Below, in pieces: positions 11,831 to 24,174 of a DNA stretch of 64,000 bases. The stretch's first letter is position 1; each line of letters starts with the position of its first letter. Source of the DNA: Epiperipatus broadwayi (lineage: Eukaryota > Onychophora > Udeonychophora > Euonychophora > Peripatidae). Location of the stretch: assembly GCA_028023455.1 (NCBI GenBank), contig JAQFVV010006310.1, positions 1,054,001-1,118,000 on the forward strand, written 5' to 3'. The translations under genes were made by a program, and so were the position numbers. The notes beneath the pieces were generated by a model. That model was not told the origin of the DNA. It made no database searches and worked only from the letters and a program-made list of their open reading frames with translations.

Positions 11831-13020
11831 GAATTTTTTATTTGTTGTTTATTTATTTTTCAATTTGTTCAATTTTTTACACCTGTTTTTTCTAATTGTG
11901 GAACTTTAACAATTATTACAATGATATAATATTTATTTACCAGTTGAGGGCTTGTGTGATCAACTTGAAACGATGGAATATCTAATTAAAATCTTACAAA
12001 AATGAACCCTCAAAATATGTCTTATTAAAGAATGATAATGAGGAGATAATATGCATATAAATTGAGAGATAAACAATCCTTGGAAATATTTAATTTAGTA
12101 TATATATGTAATATATATCAGTGATGAAGTGTGACTTTTTAAAGAACTGAAGCACACTACATCTTTTTTTTAATAATGTTTTTATTTTATTTGCCATAAC
12201 AATTTTCATATATTTAAAAGATCGTGTATAATTCAAAATATGATTTAGTTTAAATTATAAATCAGTTTTACACTTTATTTTGCTTAGATCGCATATATAT
12301 AGGTATATTCCACCTATCACTGTCATATATATATTGTAACATATTAAATGAAGAACAAATAATTATAGATGGTTACAATATAACTATTACCATATAAGTG
12401 AAGGAGTTCAAATATCAAGAATTATAAGTAAATTATTATAGCAATGTATTATAACTCAGGTATATGGAAATCACGTGAAGTGAGTACACTAGTAATTCAA
12501 TAAAATATAACTCAGGTATACAGGCAGTAGATCTTATCCATTTCCATTTCTTGGTTTGATGTTAAGTGCATGTTTAAACAAATACTAAGTGAATATGGTC
12601 TAGCAGGGCGCCACTAGATTATCTGAATCTAGACACGGTTATATCTGATAACCTTTCACATGTACCGGGTTTGAATCCCTTCTTGGTACTTTATTTATAA
12701 TAAAATGGAAGATTTTGCTTTTTGAGCCATATCACTATAAGCACTAATATTTAGGTAAAAGTAAAACATCTTTAAACCAAAGTGGAGTATATTAGACATA
12801 AATCATTTCTCAGATCTTAACATAACAAATGTGTTTCAATATTTTTATAAGTTTACTAGCTCAGATTATATATAACTAATTTAGGATGGCAATTCACTCA
12901 TCCTTGCATGAAATAGATGATGGGATGTGGTTATAATATTACCAAGAAATCACTAAATATTATAAAATCAATATTTATTTATGGCCTTTAAACATTTAAA
13001 CAGCTCATTAATTAAAATGT

Positions 13021-13050
13021 TGATGATGATGATGATGATGATAATAATAA
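13021..13050. repeat. (GAT)n/(AAT)n microsatellite
   Basis: Seven consecutive TGA/GAT triplets followed by AAT triplets. Confidence 0.8.
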
Positions 13051-14160
13051 CAATAATGACAAGGGTTTCAACTACAGCTCTAGGACTAAGCCTAAACATA
13101 AAACTAATTTTTATAAAGAAATTCATAATTATTGCTTAATTTTAGCATATTTACTTATATCTTAAATAACTAATATTCAACCATTGATGATGATGAATAA
13201 TCACACTTAACAAAGACTACACTTAATGAAATATATACGCCTCGTTTAATAAAACAAACTAATATTTATTACTACATTTCTAACATATACATAAAAATTT
13301 CTAGATAAATATGAAAATTGACATGAATAATAATAATAATAATTGATTATATAACAATCCTCAGATTAATTTTAAGTTCTTCCCCCTTTCCCTTCAAATG
13401 TATTTTGTATTAAGTTGGACGTCACATTGACCATGATTTTCACTCCATGAGAAAAGTATTTTAGGAAAAAAAAAATATTATCTGCTCATTAGCACACATA
13501 CTTTAAAAATCTAACATGTAAATAGAATGTAAAAAAAAAATGTTAGTAAAATTGAAAGAGCAAGTTTTAGAAAAGAGTTTTAAATTATTTTCTCCCCCTC
13601 CCTTCCAAGCGCTGAAATCTATACTTAACTTGAAACAAAATAATCTAATATTCTAATACTACTCATTATTTCACATTCACTCACAATTATACACATATAA
13701 AATATCATTATGTATGTGCGTGTTTTATCCCATGATAACAAAATATTATTTAAAACCAAAATAATAATATATTAGTTAAAACTAAAATCATAATACCATA
13801 AAAAAAAATTGTTTTACACATTAATATTGTAAAATTAATAAACAAATCATTTTCATACATTCAAGATCATTTATGAAGCTCAAAGTTATTTTTAGTAAGA
13901 CATTCTTGTTTTAATCGATCTGAATAGTCTTTAAAAGTTCTTTAAATAAAATATACCACTTTATTGCTAAAATGTTTCTTAAGACTGATATCATAAAGAA
14001 AATAGATATAAAAAGTCATATTACCGATCTTTTGTTTGGAAGTTCAATTTCCAAGGGTTCAAACTTGTCTTGTATAAGGTTTATATTTCTGCAGCTACCA
14101 TTTCCGTCTTACTGGGAACAATCTCTTTCTTGAGGTGTATAACTATTTGATGATGGTGAC

Positions 14161-14588
14161 TCTATTGAGGTTATTTGCTTTAGTGGATAATTTGGAAATC
14201 ATTATATTAATTTTTCTTCTCTTCCTGTCAAGCATGTGGATGAAATACAGCAGTTGTTTTCACATTTGTAAATTTTCTTGAGTTTAAAATCAGTTGTTGT
14301 AACAATTAATTGGACTTGATGATTAATATTTATCAGTAGATTAATTCATCTTCTTTGAATGCAGGTGAATGCTTTCTATTGAGGTTATTTGCTTTAGTGG
14401 ATAATTTGGAAATCATTATATTAATTTTTCTTCTCTTCCTGTCAAGCATGTGGATGAAATACAGCAGTTGTTTTCACATTTGTAAATTTTCTTGAGTTTA
14501 AAATCAGTTGTTGTAACAATTAATTGGACTTGATGATTAATATTTATCAGTAGATTAATTCATCTTCTTTGAATGCAGGTGAATGCTT
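14161..14588. repeat. Perfect 214-bp tandem duplication
   Basis: The unit beginning TCTATTGAGGTTATTTGC at 14161 recurs at 14375 with no difference that I can find over the full 214 bp. The duplication ends at a shared TTCT. Non-coding. Such identity implies a very recent event or an assembly artefact. Confidence 0.9.
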
Positions 14589-17500
14589 TCTTCCTTCTAT
14601 TAAAAACATCTTATTTCTCTGGTCAGTTGAAAGGTGTAGAATATTATTTTAGACATCTTTTCTTTCCTATGTGATGTGCAGCTTCCCCAGATGGATCCGG
14701 AACCGATGGGACATACATATAATTTTTCTAGCCCGCCATTTCTTATATTTTCAGCATTCAATTGGATAGTTTAATAATCTGAATCATAAACAATAATCCT
14801 AATAATAATTCAAGACAGCTTTTTATATCCAATTTTTAGCTAACTTAACCAATCAGAGATAGCATCACTTGCTATTTTTGGACAAATTTGTTTTAATTAG
14901 ATCTCTAATTTATTTTCAACTAAATTATTTTTCAACTGAAAAGTTTAATCCTTTTCCAGACACTTTTGTTTAAAAAAAAATAGACTCAATCCTTATTTCC
15001 TTTCTTTTCTTTTTTTTTTTTTTTAACATCCAGGTAACATTTCAAATCTTTGAGCTTCCTTCTTTAGATCTTGAGATAAGACAATTTCAAAATTATAGTT
15101 CCCACCCAAATTAAGCTTCCAAAGTGACAAACAATTATTTACAAAAAAAAATTGCTACAAAGATTGATATCTGATTAAACAGATTTCCTCTTTTAACAAA
15201 CAATTGTACAAAAAAAAATAATTTGACAGATTTAATACTTCCTTTTCTTTCAATATTTAGTAAATGTAAATTTCTGTATGTAATGTACACACATCCTTCA
15301 TTCTTTCAAATCATTCATAAACTAACCTTAAATAATATGATTGCTAGCTTAGTAATTATAACCCAATTATTTAATTAAGTCTGTAACTTTTAAATCCCAA
15401 TTATAATTAAAGAAAAGCAAAATAAAAGTATAGAATAAGACATTAAAATTGATCAAGCATAGGTTAGTTTTAAAGAAAGTGAAAATGTTGAATATTTGAA
15501 ATATAAAACAATTAAATAGTTTACACATACATTGCCTATACGTATGCATTATAACTTTGCTTTTTAAAGAAAAATTAAATATTAAATAGTTTAAATGTGT
15601 GTATTACCTTTCTATCAACACACAAACAAGTAAAGCATATAATTGTTGTCCCACTCTCTCTGTTTAAAGCTTTTAGAACTGGACCTTGTAGGGTTTAAAC
15701 TTGGATACCCTACAACTTCTTTTATGGTTCTATAAAAATGTGATGATGATTTTTGGTTTACCTTTTCTACATGCACATTACTATAAATTTGGCTAGTGAC
15801 CAAATTGTAATGGCACAATATATATAGCATCTTCTAATTTATTTGTTTGCTATTTTTTAAATTATTTTAAAATAATTTGTAAAAATTATATCACGCCATA
15901 CCTGCATTACTAGTATGGCAGGATGATGGAATCAAAACGTTATTAAAAACAATAAATGTTTGTCAAAATATATGTTAAGTTGTAAAGATTTAGCCAACCA
16001 CGTCGATTGCTAAAATCTTGTGGTAAAGTAAATGGTCAAATAAAAGAAAACATTCTGTTCATGGATTAAACAAAAGCTAAAAGTTATTTTGGTCTCTAAA
16101 AATATCAAATTTTAAAGGTGCTAATTGCTAAATTCACTGGGAAAATTTTGTTTATTAAACATGTAATTTTATCATGAGTAAGTGTAAATAGGTTCAGTTT
16201 TTTGCTATATATATACTCAGTCAAATTTTAAAAAGATCTGCAAGCCAAATCCACGCCCATTTGAATTTTAAGATGACTGAATAGGTATATGGATTGTGCT
16301 GTTCCTCATGCCTGAGAAACGGTGATCTTCATCTCTATCCTATGTGCCGAAATGGTACAAGCCACCTTCCTGATAGAAACCTATTGCAACAGTACTTCAA
16401 GTAGAGAGCTGCTGCCTACCCAGAGAACAAAGCCAAGAGACAAATTACTGCCCAGGAATTAGGTAATAATCTTCATGACTATGGCAAGAGCTCGCAGATG
16501 AACTTTAATTATTAATTTTTATAACTATAGCTATAATAAATTTAAATAAATGCCCAGTTTAAAGTCTAATAGTTCAAATCTTTCTTTTACTTTAACCTGT
16601 AAAACCAATAATAAATACTTGCTTGATTTACTGTAAAATCTATTATCTTCAGCCTGTTAAAGAGATAAACTTAATAATTATTTTGTTAATTAAATTCTGT
16701 TTTACTCTCATATTTGCCGTGAAATCTATGCTTTTTTATATATTTAAGTTCTTAATATTTCATTTAGATATGTGATGATATGCCAAATATATTTCAAATC
16801 AGTGAGCAGATATATTTTAATAATTTTATCCTGAAAATAATATTTCTATCTTCAATATATATTACATCTGAATCGCTGTTTCGAAATTAAAATTCATTAA
16901 TTAATAACTGATCGCCTTGCAATCATTGCAGTAATTTAAATCAACTCTGAATTTGATTTTTTATATAATTATTGTGGTTTGTTTTGTTATACAGATAAAT
17001 TATGATTCTAAGCATAGTTTTACTTAATTAATAATAGAATTCTGGCCAGGGAGATATTAATAAGGCATATTTAGTTATTTTCATTAATTCCGATCCTCTT
17101 AAATATGCTTTCCCTCCCATTTTATTAAATCTGATTAGAGATGCAAATTGTGGGATATTAATATATTTAAATAACCTCTCTCTCTTTATAGCATATTTTA
17201 AATGTTTATAGTGAATGTATGTAGGGCTAGTTCGACCAGTTTTCTCCATAATATATGTTATTCGTGATTTCTCTGAAACTAAGATAAACGTTAATTTGAT
17301 GGATGACGATTCACATCATTATCTAGCTACATTATTAGGCTCCAATATTAGAGAAACCTAGTAAACAGTCGCAATATTATCACTGTAGTAATTAAATTAT
17401 ATTTCTGGATAGATTGTTATTTATCACTTGGCTAACTGTGATATTAAATTAATATTATGTTGACATATTAAACTCTTATATGCATAGATTATTCACTGAG

Positions 17501-18042
17501 CATGAAAGTCAGCTAATACATTTAAATGAGTCCAAACACTATTACTCTGGACTGATTACATTCCATTGTATAATGCCTGTGAATGTCTATTTGATCTCAA
17601 TATGATTCCTAAATAGTGTAATTTAATTTATTTTGTTTTTCATTGCTAATAATTTTAATAAATGTTTTTAAATTTATCCTCTCTTCATTATTTCTTTTAT
17701 CATATTTCAATCCAATCCATTTATTAATTATATAATCAGATATTATTATACAAAAGTTCAATGTTATATTAGCTTAGCCATCATTTAATCCAATTTTATG
17801 CAATGTGTGTGTGGTTAACTATAGGGTCTCATGTTTCTCCCTGTTTGGAGTGGCTCATGATTAAAATTAAGGTCTGTGTGTAACCTCAGAAATGTCACTC
17901 TTATGGTGTTAAATCAGGGAGTTCTGGTGAATAAGTTGAGCTTGATTTGGACTCTGAATCTTACCATCCCATTTCAGTCAGCTTTAGTGTGTTGGACTCT
18001 GGATTTTGTTATGTGAATGGGAAAATCTGACCATTACAATAT

Positions 18043-19020
18043 AGATAATATATTATCAATATATTTTTATCTACCAAATGCTTTTAACATTCTTAAGTTT
18101 TAATTATAAATTAGATTTTAGCATTGTATGAACTTCTTATAATCAATATATAATGCATTGGTCAAACTCATTCCTTGCTGTATATAAAAACAATTCAGTT
18201 GTTGGTAAAATATTGAAAGTCAATAGAAATTCCATTCAAAAAATAATGAATTTGAATTATTCATTCCTTTTTTATGTTAATCAGACTGTGATTAGTTTAA
18301 ATATAGATAATACATTATCAATATATTTTTATCTTACAAATGCTTTTAACATTTTTAAGTTTTAATTGTAAATTAGATTTTAGCATTGTATGAACTTCTT
18401 ATAATCAATATATAATGCATTGGCCAAACTCATTCCTTGCCGTATCTAAAAACAATTCAAATGTTGGAAAAAAAATTGAAAGTCAACAGAAATTCCATTC
18501 AAATAATAATGAATTTGAATTATTCATTCTTGTTTTATGTTAATCAGACTGTGATTAGTTTAAATATAGATAATACATTATTAATATATTTTTATCTTGC
18601 AAATGCTTTTAACATTCTTAAGTTTTAATTGTAAATTAGATTTTAGCATTGTATGAACTTCTTATAATTAGCCAATAATGAGTTGGTTTAATTCATTCCT
18701 GGCCATATATAAAAACAATTCAACTGTTGGTAAAAAGTTGAAAGTCAACAGAAATTCCATTCAAATAATAATGAATTTGAATTATTCATTCTTTTTTTAT
18801 GTTAATCAGACTGTGATTAGTTTAAATATAGATAATACATTATTAATATATTTTTATCTTGCAAATGCTTTTAACATTCTTAAGTTTTAATTGTAAATTA
18901 GATTTTAGCATTGTATGAACTTCTTATAATTAGCCAATAATGAGTTGGTTTAATTCATTCCTGGCCATATATAAAAACAATTCAACTGTTGGTAAAAAGT
19001 TGAAAGTCAACAGAAATTCC
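18043..19020. repeat. Tandem array, about 262-bp unit, roughly 3.7 copies
   Basis: The landmark GCATTGTATGAACTTCTTAT recurs at 18121, 18383, 18646 and 18907. Short open frames at 18153, 18437 and 18678 are repeats of one another within the unit and are not independent genes. Copy B of the element has only two units (landmark at about 36023 and 36284). Confidence 0.85.
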
Positions 19021-19470
19021 ATACAATAAAAAAAGAAAAAAGTTTGAATAGTTCGTTCTTCTTTTATGTTTAGCAAAATAATTGAGATTTTTTTTTTTTT
19101 GTTTTGCAAAAGAGCTTATATACATTAGTGTACTTATTGTTCTTACTATATTATTGTATGTGCAACTTGTTGAATTGATTTTGCGAAGTTAAATATGTAC
19201 ATATTTTAGTGAATTTTTTAAATTGAATTTTAATTAAAGCTTTTGAAAGTTTTAGTGAATTTTTCTTCAGTGCACTCATTCTATTCAATTCATGAACACT
19301 TCATCTCTGATATATATATATGAAAAACAAAAACAAGTTATAAAAATGTAAACTTGCTATCGCTTGTATTTATGATCAATAGATGGAGCTTTACCAAAAC
19401 CTCCAAACAAGCGTATTTTTGTTTACATAAACGTCAGAGTCAGAATTCACTGTCTCTTTAGTTGGCTCCA

Positions 19471-19517
19471 CCCTCAGATCAGCTGATTTCAAGCTGATTT
19501 GCTATCATCAGTGAAGG
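19471..19517 (-). ncRNA. Type I hammerhead ribozyme candidate (left arm)
   Basis: On the minus strand the order is CCTTCA (helix I 5' strand), CTGATGA (catalytic core, complement of 19505-19511), a helix II hairpin AGC / GCT with an AAATCA loop, GAAA (complement of 19487-19490), a short helix III, ATC, then TGAGGG (helix I 3' strand). Predicted cleavage follows the C of ATC, between 19477 and 19476 as read on the minus strand. All invariant core bases (CUGANGA, GAAA and an NUH triplet) are present. Activity is inferred from sequence only. Confidence 0.7.
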
Positions 19518-20248
19518 ATAGGAGTTAGAAACTAGACCTAAACACTAACTCCAAGCGTTTATGCAACAAGTTTCTATCAGTTTGCAAGCATGAATTTTTT
19601 AGACACGTAAATGTCTTCAAACTCAGCCTAACAAGCTAGATAGCTATATGGGTCTGATATCAGTTCAGTTTCACCACATAGTCAAAGCTTCTGCAATATA
19701 TATCATTGCAAGAAACTTCAAAATGAAAAACCAAGTTATAAAAACGTAAACTTGCTATCGCTTGTATTTATGATCAATAGATGGAGCTTTACCAAAATCT
19801 CCAAACAAGTGTATTTTTGTTTATATAAACATCAGAGTTAGAATTCACTGTCTCTTTTGTTGGCTCCACCCTCACACTCAGGGTGGAGCCAATGAAAGAG
19901 ACAGTGAATTCTGACTCTGACATTTATGTAAACAAAAATACGCTTATTTGGAGATTTTGCTAAAGCTCCATCTATTGATCATAAATACAAGCGATAGCAA
20001 ATTTACATTTTTATAACTTGTTTTTGTTTTTCATAAATGTATCTTTGAAGTTTCTTGCAATGATATATATTGCAGAAGCTTTGACTATGTGGTGAAACTA
20101 AACCGATATCAGACCCATATAGCTATCTAGCTTGTTAGGCTGAGTTTGAAGACATTTACGTGTCTAAAAAATTCATGCTTGCAAACTGATAGAAACTTAT
20201 TGTATAAACACTTGGAGTTAGTGTTTAGGTCTAGTTTCTAACTCCTAT

Positions 20249-20295
20249 CCTTCACTGATGATAGCAAATTTGCTTGAAATCAGCTGATCTGAGGG
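20249..20295 (+). ncRNA. Type I hammerhead ribozyme candidate (right arm)
   Basis: CTGATGA (20255-20261), helix II AGCA / TGCT with an AATT loop, GAAA (20276-20279), helix III ATC / GAT with an AGCT loop, and the ATC triplet ending at 20289. Helix I pairs CCTTCA (20249-20254) with TGAGGG (20290-20295) using one G-U pair. The helix III sequence is self-complementary and could also pair between two molecules, as known for some retroelement hammerheads. The helix II loop differs from the left-arm copy while the pairing is kept, which supports selection or ancestry as a folded RNA. Confidence 0.72.
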
Positions 20296-20394
20296 TGGAG
20301 CCAACGAAAGAGACAGTGAATTCTAACTCTGACATTTATGTAAACAAAAATACGCTTGTTTGGAGGTTTTGGTAAAGCTCCATCTATTGATCAT

Positions 20395-22018
20395 ATATAT
20401 ATGCAAGCACTTTCATTGATTATCAAAATTATTGTATTGTGTCTCTGATACTAAATGCTCTGAAAAATCATACAGCATTCACTGCCACAGGGTGAGAAAT
20501 TAGTAATGCCATTGTGTACTAGATAATAAAAAAAATCTACTAAATATAAGAAAAAATTCTAGATATTATATTGATTATATAGTCAAACCTTTGATTCAAT
20601 TGTTCATATTAAATTGGTATATCAGAATATTTCCCTCATTTTATGACAAATGTCTATATGGGTTCAGCTTTGATAAAACAAATTGTTTTCACATATGCAA
20701 AGAAGTTAGGTATATAAGTCATCATACATTTAGAAAAAGAAAGAGAACAGAAGATAGAGAAATCTTTAATAAATTTAGTGCTTGGATAATGGTGGCAGAT
20801 TCAGGCATAGAGATGGAATTTCAAGAGATTAAAAACATTCAGTTTACTAAGTAAACAATTGTTGTAGTCAGCCTATCACCTCAAATATCACCCACACATA
20901 ACTATAAAATATGGAATGAGAATTTACTATAAAAATATATTTCAATAATTTTATCAGTTTGCCACAAAATTATAATTTTTACTATGAAATAATATAAAAT
21001 TTTATTTTCTTAATATTCGACAATTATTCTAGCTTCTTCGAATGTATTAAAAGAAATCATATTTTTTTATCACTGAATATCTGGTTATCACCGATTAACA
21101 TTGATTTTATATATATATATAATAAGCCATGAGTGCCAACATCTAACTGATTATTATATATAAATTACATCAATATAGCTCTTATGCTTTAATAAATCAG
21201 TAGAATAACAACAATAAGTTATCAATACAACACCACAATTAGAAGCAATTATTGCCTAATTGTAGTAGATTGCTAATATTTGAGTGGCTTATATAAGCAT
21301 AAGAATTGTGTTAATGTGATATATGTGTGTGTGTGTGTAATGGTAATGTTTTTATTGTACATCATTTCCCACACTAATACACTCTATAAAACTTTGTTTT
21401 AAGTGTTGGAGCATCCTTCCTATAATCGTGATCTTGCCCCATTAGATTACCACATGATTTGAAGCTCTTAACCTAAAATATTTTTTAATGAGGAATATGA
21501 ATTTATATCAAAATAATATTTTTCAACTCAAACTTTGTTAGTCAAATGAGACATTTTCATATATGCAGATCATTAATTAAAATTTACATTGAATGTATCA
21601 ATTAAAAATTTTAAGAGTTGCCAAGATTTAAAAAAAAAACTAAAATGTAATGTGAAAATGGTTGGTTAATCTCAGGCTACAAAAAAGAAATACAAAAAGG
21701 CAGAGAATTTAATTGAATAATATTTACAGAAGCAATTTGGATATGGATTGATAAAAAAAAAATTAGAAAAGTCCTTTTTCCATCAGTGAGATAGGAATGG
21801 CTAAGCAACATAATCAAAGTTTGTTGACTGCTTTATATTTATAATGTAACAATCTACTTTTAATGCTGATAGTTTTAATAACATATTTCATTTTGAAATA
21901 GTATGTTTTGTTAAAATGAATTTAATATTTTTGTATACTTGTTAAATATTTTTAAAATAATAACTTTTCAAATATTAGAAATGTTAAATATGTTTTAAAC
22001 ATTGATGTTTGTTATTAG
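20395..22018. other. AT-rich intronic sequence
   Basis: Apart from the hairpin MITE at 21175-21310, a (TG)n run near 21324-21338 and poly-A runs, I see nothing supportable here. The 87-codon frame at 20591-20854 has no recognisable motif and no homologue elsewhere in the window. Confidence 0.5.
21175..21310. mobile_element. Hairpin MITE, copy 1
   Basis: The ends ATAGCTCTTATGCTT and ATTCTTATGCTTAT (reverse complement of the right end) form an imperfect hairpin of about 135 bp. A related copy at 47705-47832 shares the termini and the internal block ATTAGCAATCTA. Non-coding. Superfamily unknown. Confidence 0.45.
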
Positions 22019-22157
22019 GGATGGAGATTTCTATGCTGCTTTACGAGACTGTCTTACTGCCTTAGAGTTGGATAGTAATAATTTGAAAGCTCATTTTAGA
22101 TTGGCTCGTTGCCTTTATGAATTACAATGGACTAAAGAAGCTTTAGACTGTTTACAA
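22019..22157 (+). CDS. WDTC1: WDTC1 exon, second and third TPR helices
   Basis: A 139-bp exon with acceptor TTATTAG| and donor CAA|GTAAGA. The first G completes the tryptophan codon from the previous exon. It encodes DGDFYAALRDCLTALELD, then NNLKAHFRLARCLYELQW and TKEALDCLQ. The blocks YxALRDCLxA and LKAHFRLARCL are near-identical to vertebrate WDTC1 and follow the TPR pattern. The exon ends in phase 0. It lies downstream of a 14.7-kb intron holding RTE, PLE, hAT-like and hammerhead-bearing insertions. Confidence 0.95.
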
Positions 22158-24174
22158 GTAAGATGAAACTTTTTTATTATTTTTAAATACAGAAAACAAA
22201 TTCTGTGTGTATGTTTTAAATAGTGCATATGTTCAACTCGTGGGCCAATGTCATCAGTTAATTGCTAAAAGGCAGGTTCTGCATATTTAATCAGATTACA
22301 TTCTTTTAAATTTTTATTCTTTATTCTCCTTCTTAAGATTGTCAATCAAGTTCTCTTTTCTTTTACTTTTTTTCTTTTATAATTTATTACCCTGCTCTTA
22401 CCACTATATCTTTTATAACATCCTAACATGAAATATGTGCCCAATTAGTTCATCATAATCATAAATTTTCTCAGTAAATAATTTTCTTATATATTTTTTA
22501 ATACTTCTAGATTGCTTATCTTATCCTTATATCTTTTTATATTCTTTTTCAAATCTATATCTCTGAAACTTCCTGTCTTCTATTTTCTTTTTTTTATAAT
22601 TCCTCTGTATCTCTGCACTGCACAATTTTGTTACAATAGAATATTTAAAATATATGATATATGTTGAGTTTTAGACAGCTGAAACTTAGCTATTTTTGGA
22701 AATTTGGAATAATAAAATGAAAGTGCATAGAAGATTGTTAGTATGGTTGAATTATACACAACCATATTCCATTCTAAACAATTAACAATCTTTTTTAATA
22801 AAATCTAATTTCAAGGAGTAGTCATTGTAATTTTCATTTTAATATCTTTGTCACTATTTTCATTTTCACTTAGAGAACTTCTCATTGTTTAATAGCACTA
22901 ACTTCTGCTATAATTTTCTAATAGTAGTTATTCTCAAATTTTTTATCCCAACATCTATTTTAATTTATTTTGATTTTATTTATTTTCATGTAAAGTTTTT
23001 ACAAATTTTCTCAATAGAGTGTTTAAGTTTATATTAGTTATCAACAAAAATTGTTAAATAGCAAATATGAAACAGTGAGTCCATTCTACCCTTTCAGTGG
23101 TGTTCCATTATTTACGTGCCTACTCTATATCTTTCTGTATCTCTCCTATAAGAAGACAATTTATTTTTTCATAAATAAATATATTTTATCCATTCTTAAA
23201 ATATTCAATAATTTACTCTATCACTTGTCTTTTTCAATATCATTGAAAAAATATATAAATCTTTTTTATATATCTCTTTCAGCAATAGTTTTCTTACTTC
23301 TCTATTTTTTTAAATCCAAACTTCTCTCCAAATAAAACATGTCTAATCTATTAGAAATATGTTGAGACATTGTTTTTAAATTCTTATCTTTTATCTCATT
23401 AGACTTTTTCTAAATCTTAGCTTTTCTTTTTTAAATATATTCAATTACAATGTGGATTTTTTTTTATAGTTTTAATTTGAAATATTACTGTTATTAATTA
23501 AATAAACCAATGACCTTATCTTTTATTTTCAAAATTTATTTCTTCCTATTATTAGGGAAATATAAAAAGACAGTATAAAAAAAGAAATGATCATAAAATT
23601 AAAAAATATTTATATTTTATATATATATTGTAAGTAGGTTATAAACATATACAGTCAAATCTTGATTCATAATTTTTAAGGTATTAAAAAATAAATAAAT
23701 AATAGATATATAAAAAAGATAGAATGAGAAGCAGTTTTCTAAATGTTCTCTGGAATATGGTACTAATAAATTATTACTTAACCATTAATTTTAAGTACAA
23801 CTCAAATATGATTCAAAATATTCCAGACTAATTTATTTGCAAAATGTGTTTATATATAATAATTATTTATGTTTAAAAAAATTAGAGTGGATATTTATAG
23901 CCATTAGATTTTTTTTTATTGAATAATTTTATCTAACTTTTAATTTATTATAAAAATAAATAAATAAATTGACATTCTTTTGTGCTAACTTTGACTTTTT
24001 CAATTATCACAGAATATATTAAGACAAAGTTGCTGCAAGGAAAACAAAAACCTATTTATTTAAATTTAAAATTTTGAGTTGAAAGTTTTAAATTAAACAA
24101 AGTAATTATCTCTTTTTTTAAATTTCTAGTAAAAGTTTTGCTAAAGTAAAAAAAAACTAAAAGAAACTGTTATT
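22158..24174. other. AT-rich intronic sequence, no feature seen
   Basis: T-rich low-complexity sequence. Open frames such as 23051-23335 are rich in Phe, Leu, Ile and Tyr, as expected of translated T-rich DNA, and show no family motif. Confidence 0.6.

Larger units (their letters stand above)
9864..11990 (-). mobile_element. Penelope-like element B, large head-to-head palindrome
   Basis: The left arm (about 9864-10918) and right arm (about 10970-11990) are inverted repeats separated by about 50 bp. Each arm reads outward from RT to GIY-YIG to 3' tail. The short spacer reads MGSPISGVI on the + strand, the conserved RT motif upstream of the active site in Penelope-like elements, so the 5' break points fall inside the RT. 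The right tail has a hairpin (AGTTGA / TCAACT) followed by GAAACGATGG, parallel to the tail motif of element A. The arms have many mismatches and stop codons, making this much older than element A. Confidence 0.75.
12335..15817. mobile_element. Nested insertion inside hAT-like copy A
   Basis: Copy B lacks this 3.48-kb segment, which defines its borders. It begins TGTAAC, ends GGCACA and is flanked by ATATATAT on both sides. TG...CA ends would suit an LTR-type element, but I find no terminal direct repeats and no coding region, so the class is unknown. It contains a GAT microsatellite (13021-13041) and a 214-bp tandem duplication (14161-14588). Confidence 0.5.
12119..19309. mobile_element. Large non-coding hAT-like element, copy A (split by a nested insertion)
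   Basis: Ends are CAGTGATGAAGTGT (left) and CAGAGATGAAGTGT (reverse complement of the right end), both flanked by ATATATAT. A second copy at 33458-36641 shows the uninterrupted structure, about 3.2 kb. Here 12119-12334 and 15818-19309 align to it, with 3.5 kb of foreign DNA between. CAGNG termini with an 8-bp duplication fit hAT, although the duplication lies in TA-rich sequence and is weak evidence. No transposase is recognisable, so this is a non-autonomous element. This copy has about two more units of an internal 262-bp tandem repeat than copy B. Confidence 0.7.
19321..20394. mobile_element. Palindromic, hammerhead-bearing tandem retroelement
   Basis: An inverted repeat of about 1.07 kb centred at 19875-19877. 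Each half holds one full monomer (398 bp on the left, 412 bp on the right) plus part of a second, so a block of about 143 bp is directly repeated at 19334-19476 and 19732-19874. Each monomer contains a hammerhead-ribozyme candidate. The monomer borders at the centre of the palindrome coincide with the predicted cleavage site. No protein is encoded. Non-autonomous, hammerhead-containing tandem repeats linked to Penelope-like elements or retrozymes are known in animals, and this has the same build. The left end abuts the right duplication of the hAT-like element. Confidence 0.7.

Noticed and set aside
12600-12690. tRNA-like sequence with a GGGTTTGAATCCC B-box
   Set aside because: No convincing acceptor stem or A-box. 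It may be a SINE fragment, but the evidence is too thin to annotate.
18153-18890. Three similar short ORFs in tandem
   Set aside because: They are the same frame in successive 262-bp tandem repeat units of a non-coding element, and their composition is that of translated AT-rich DNA.
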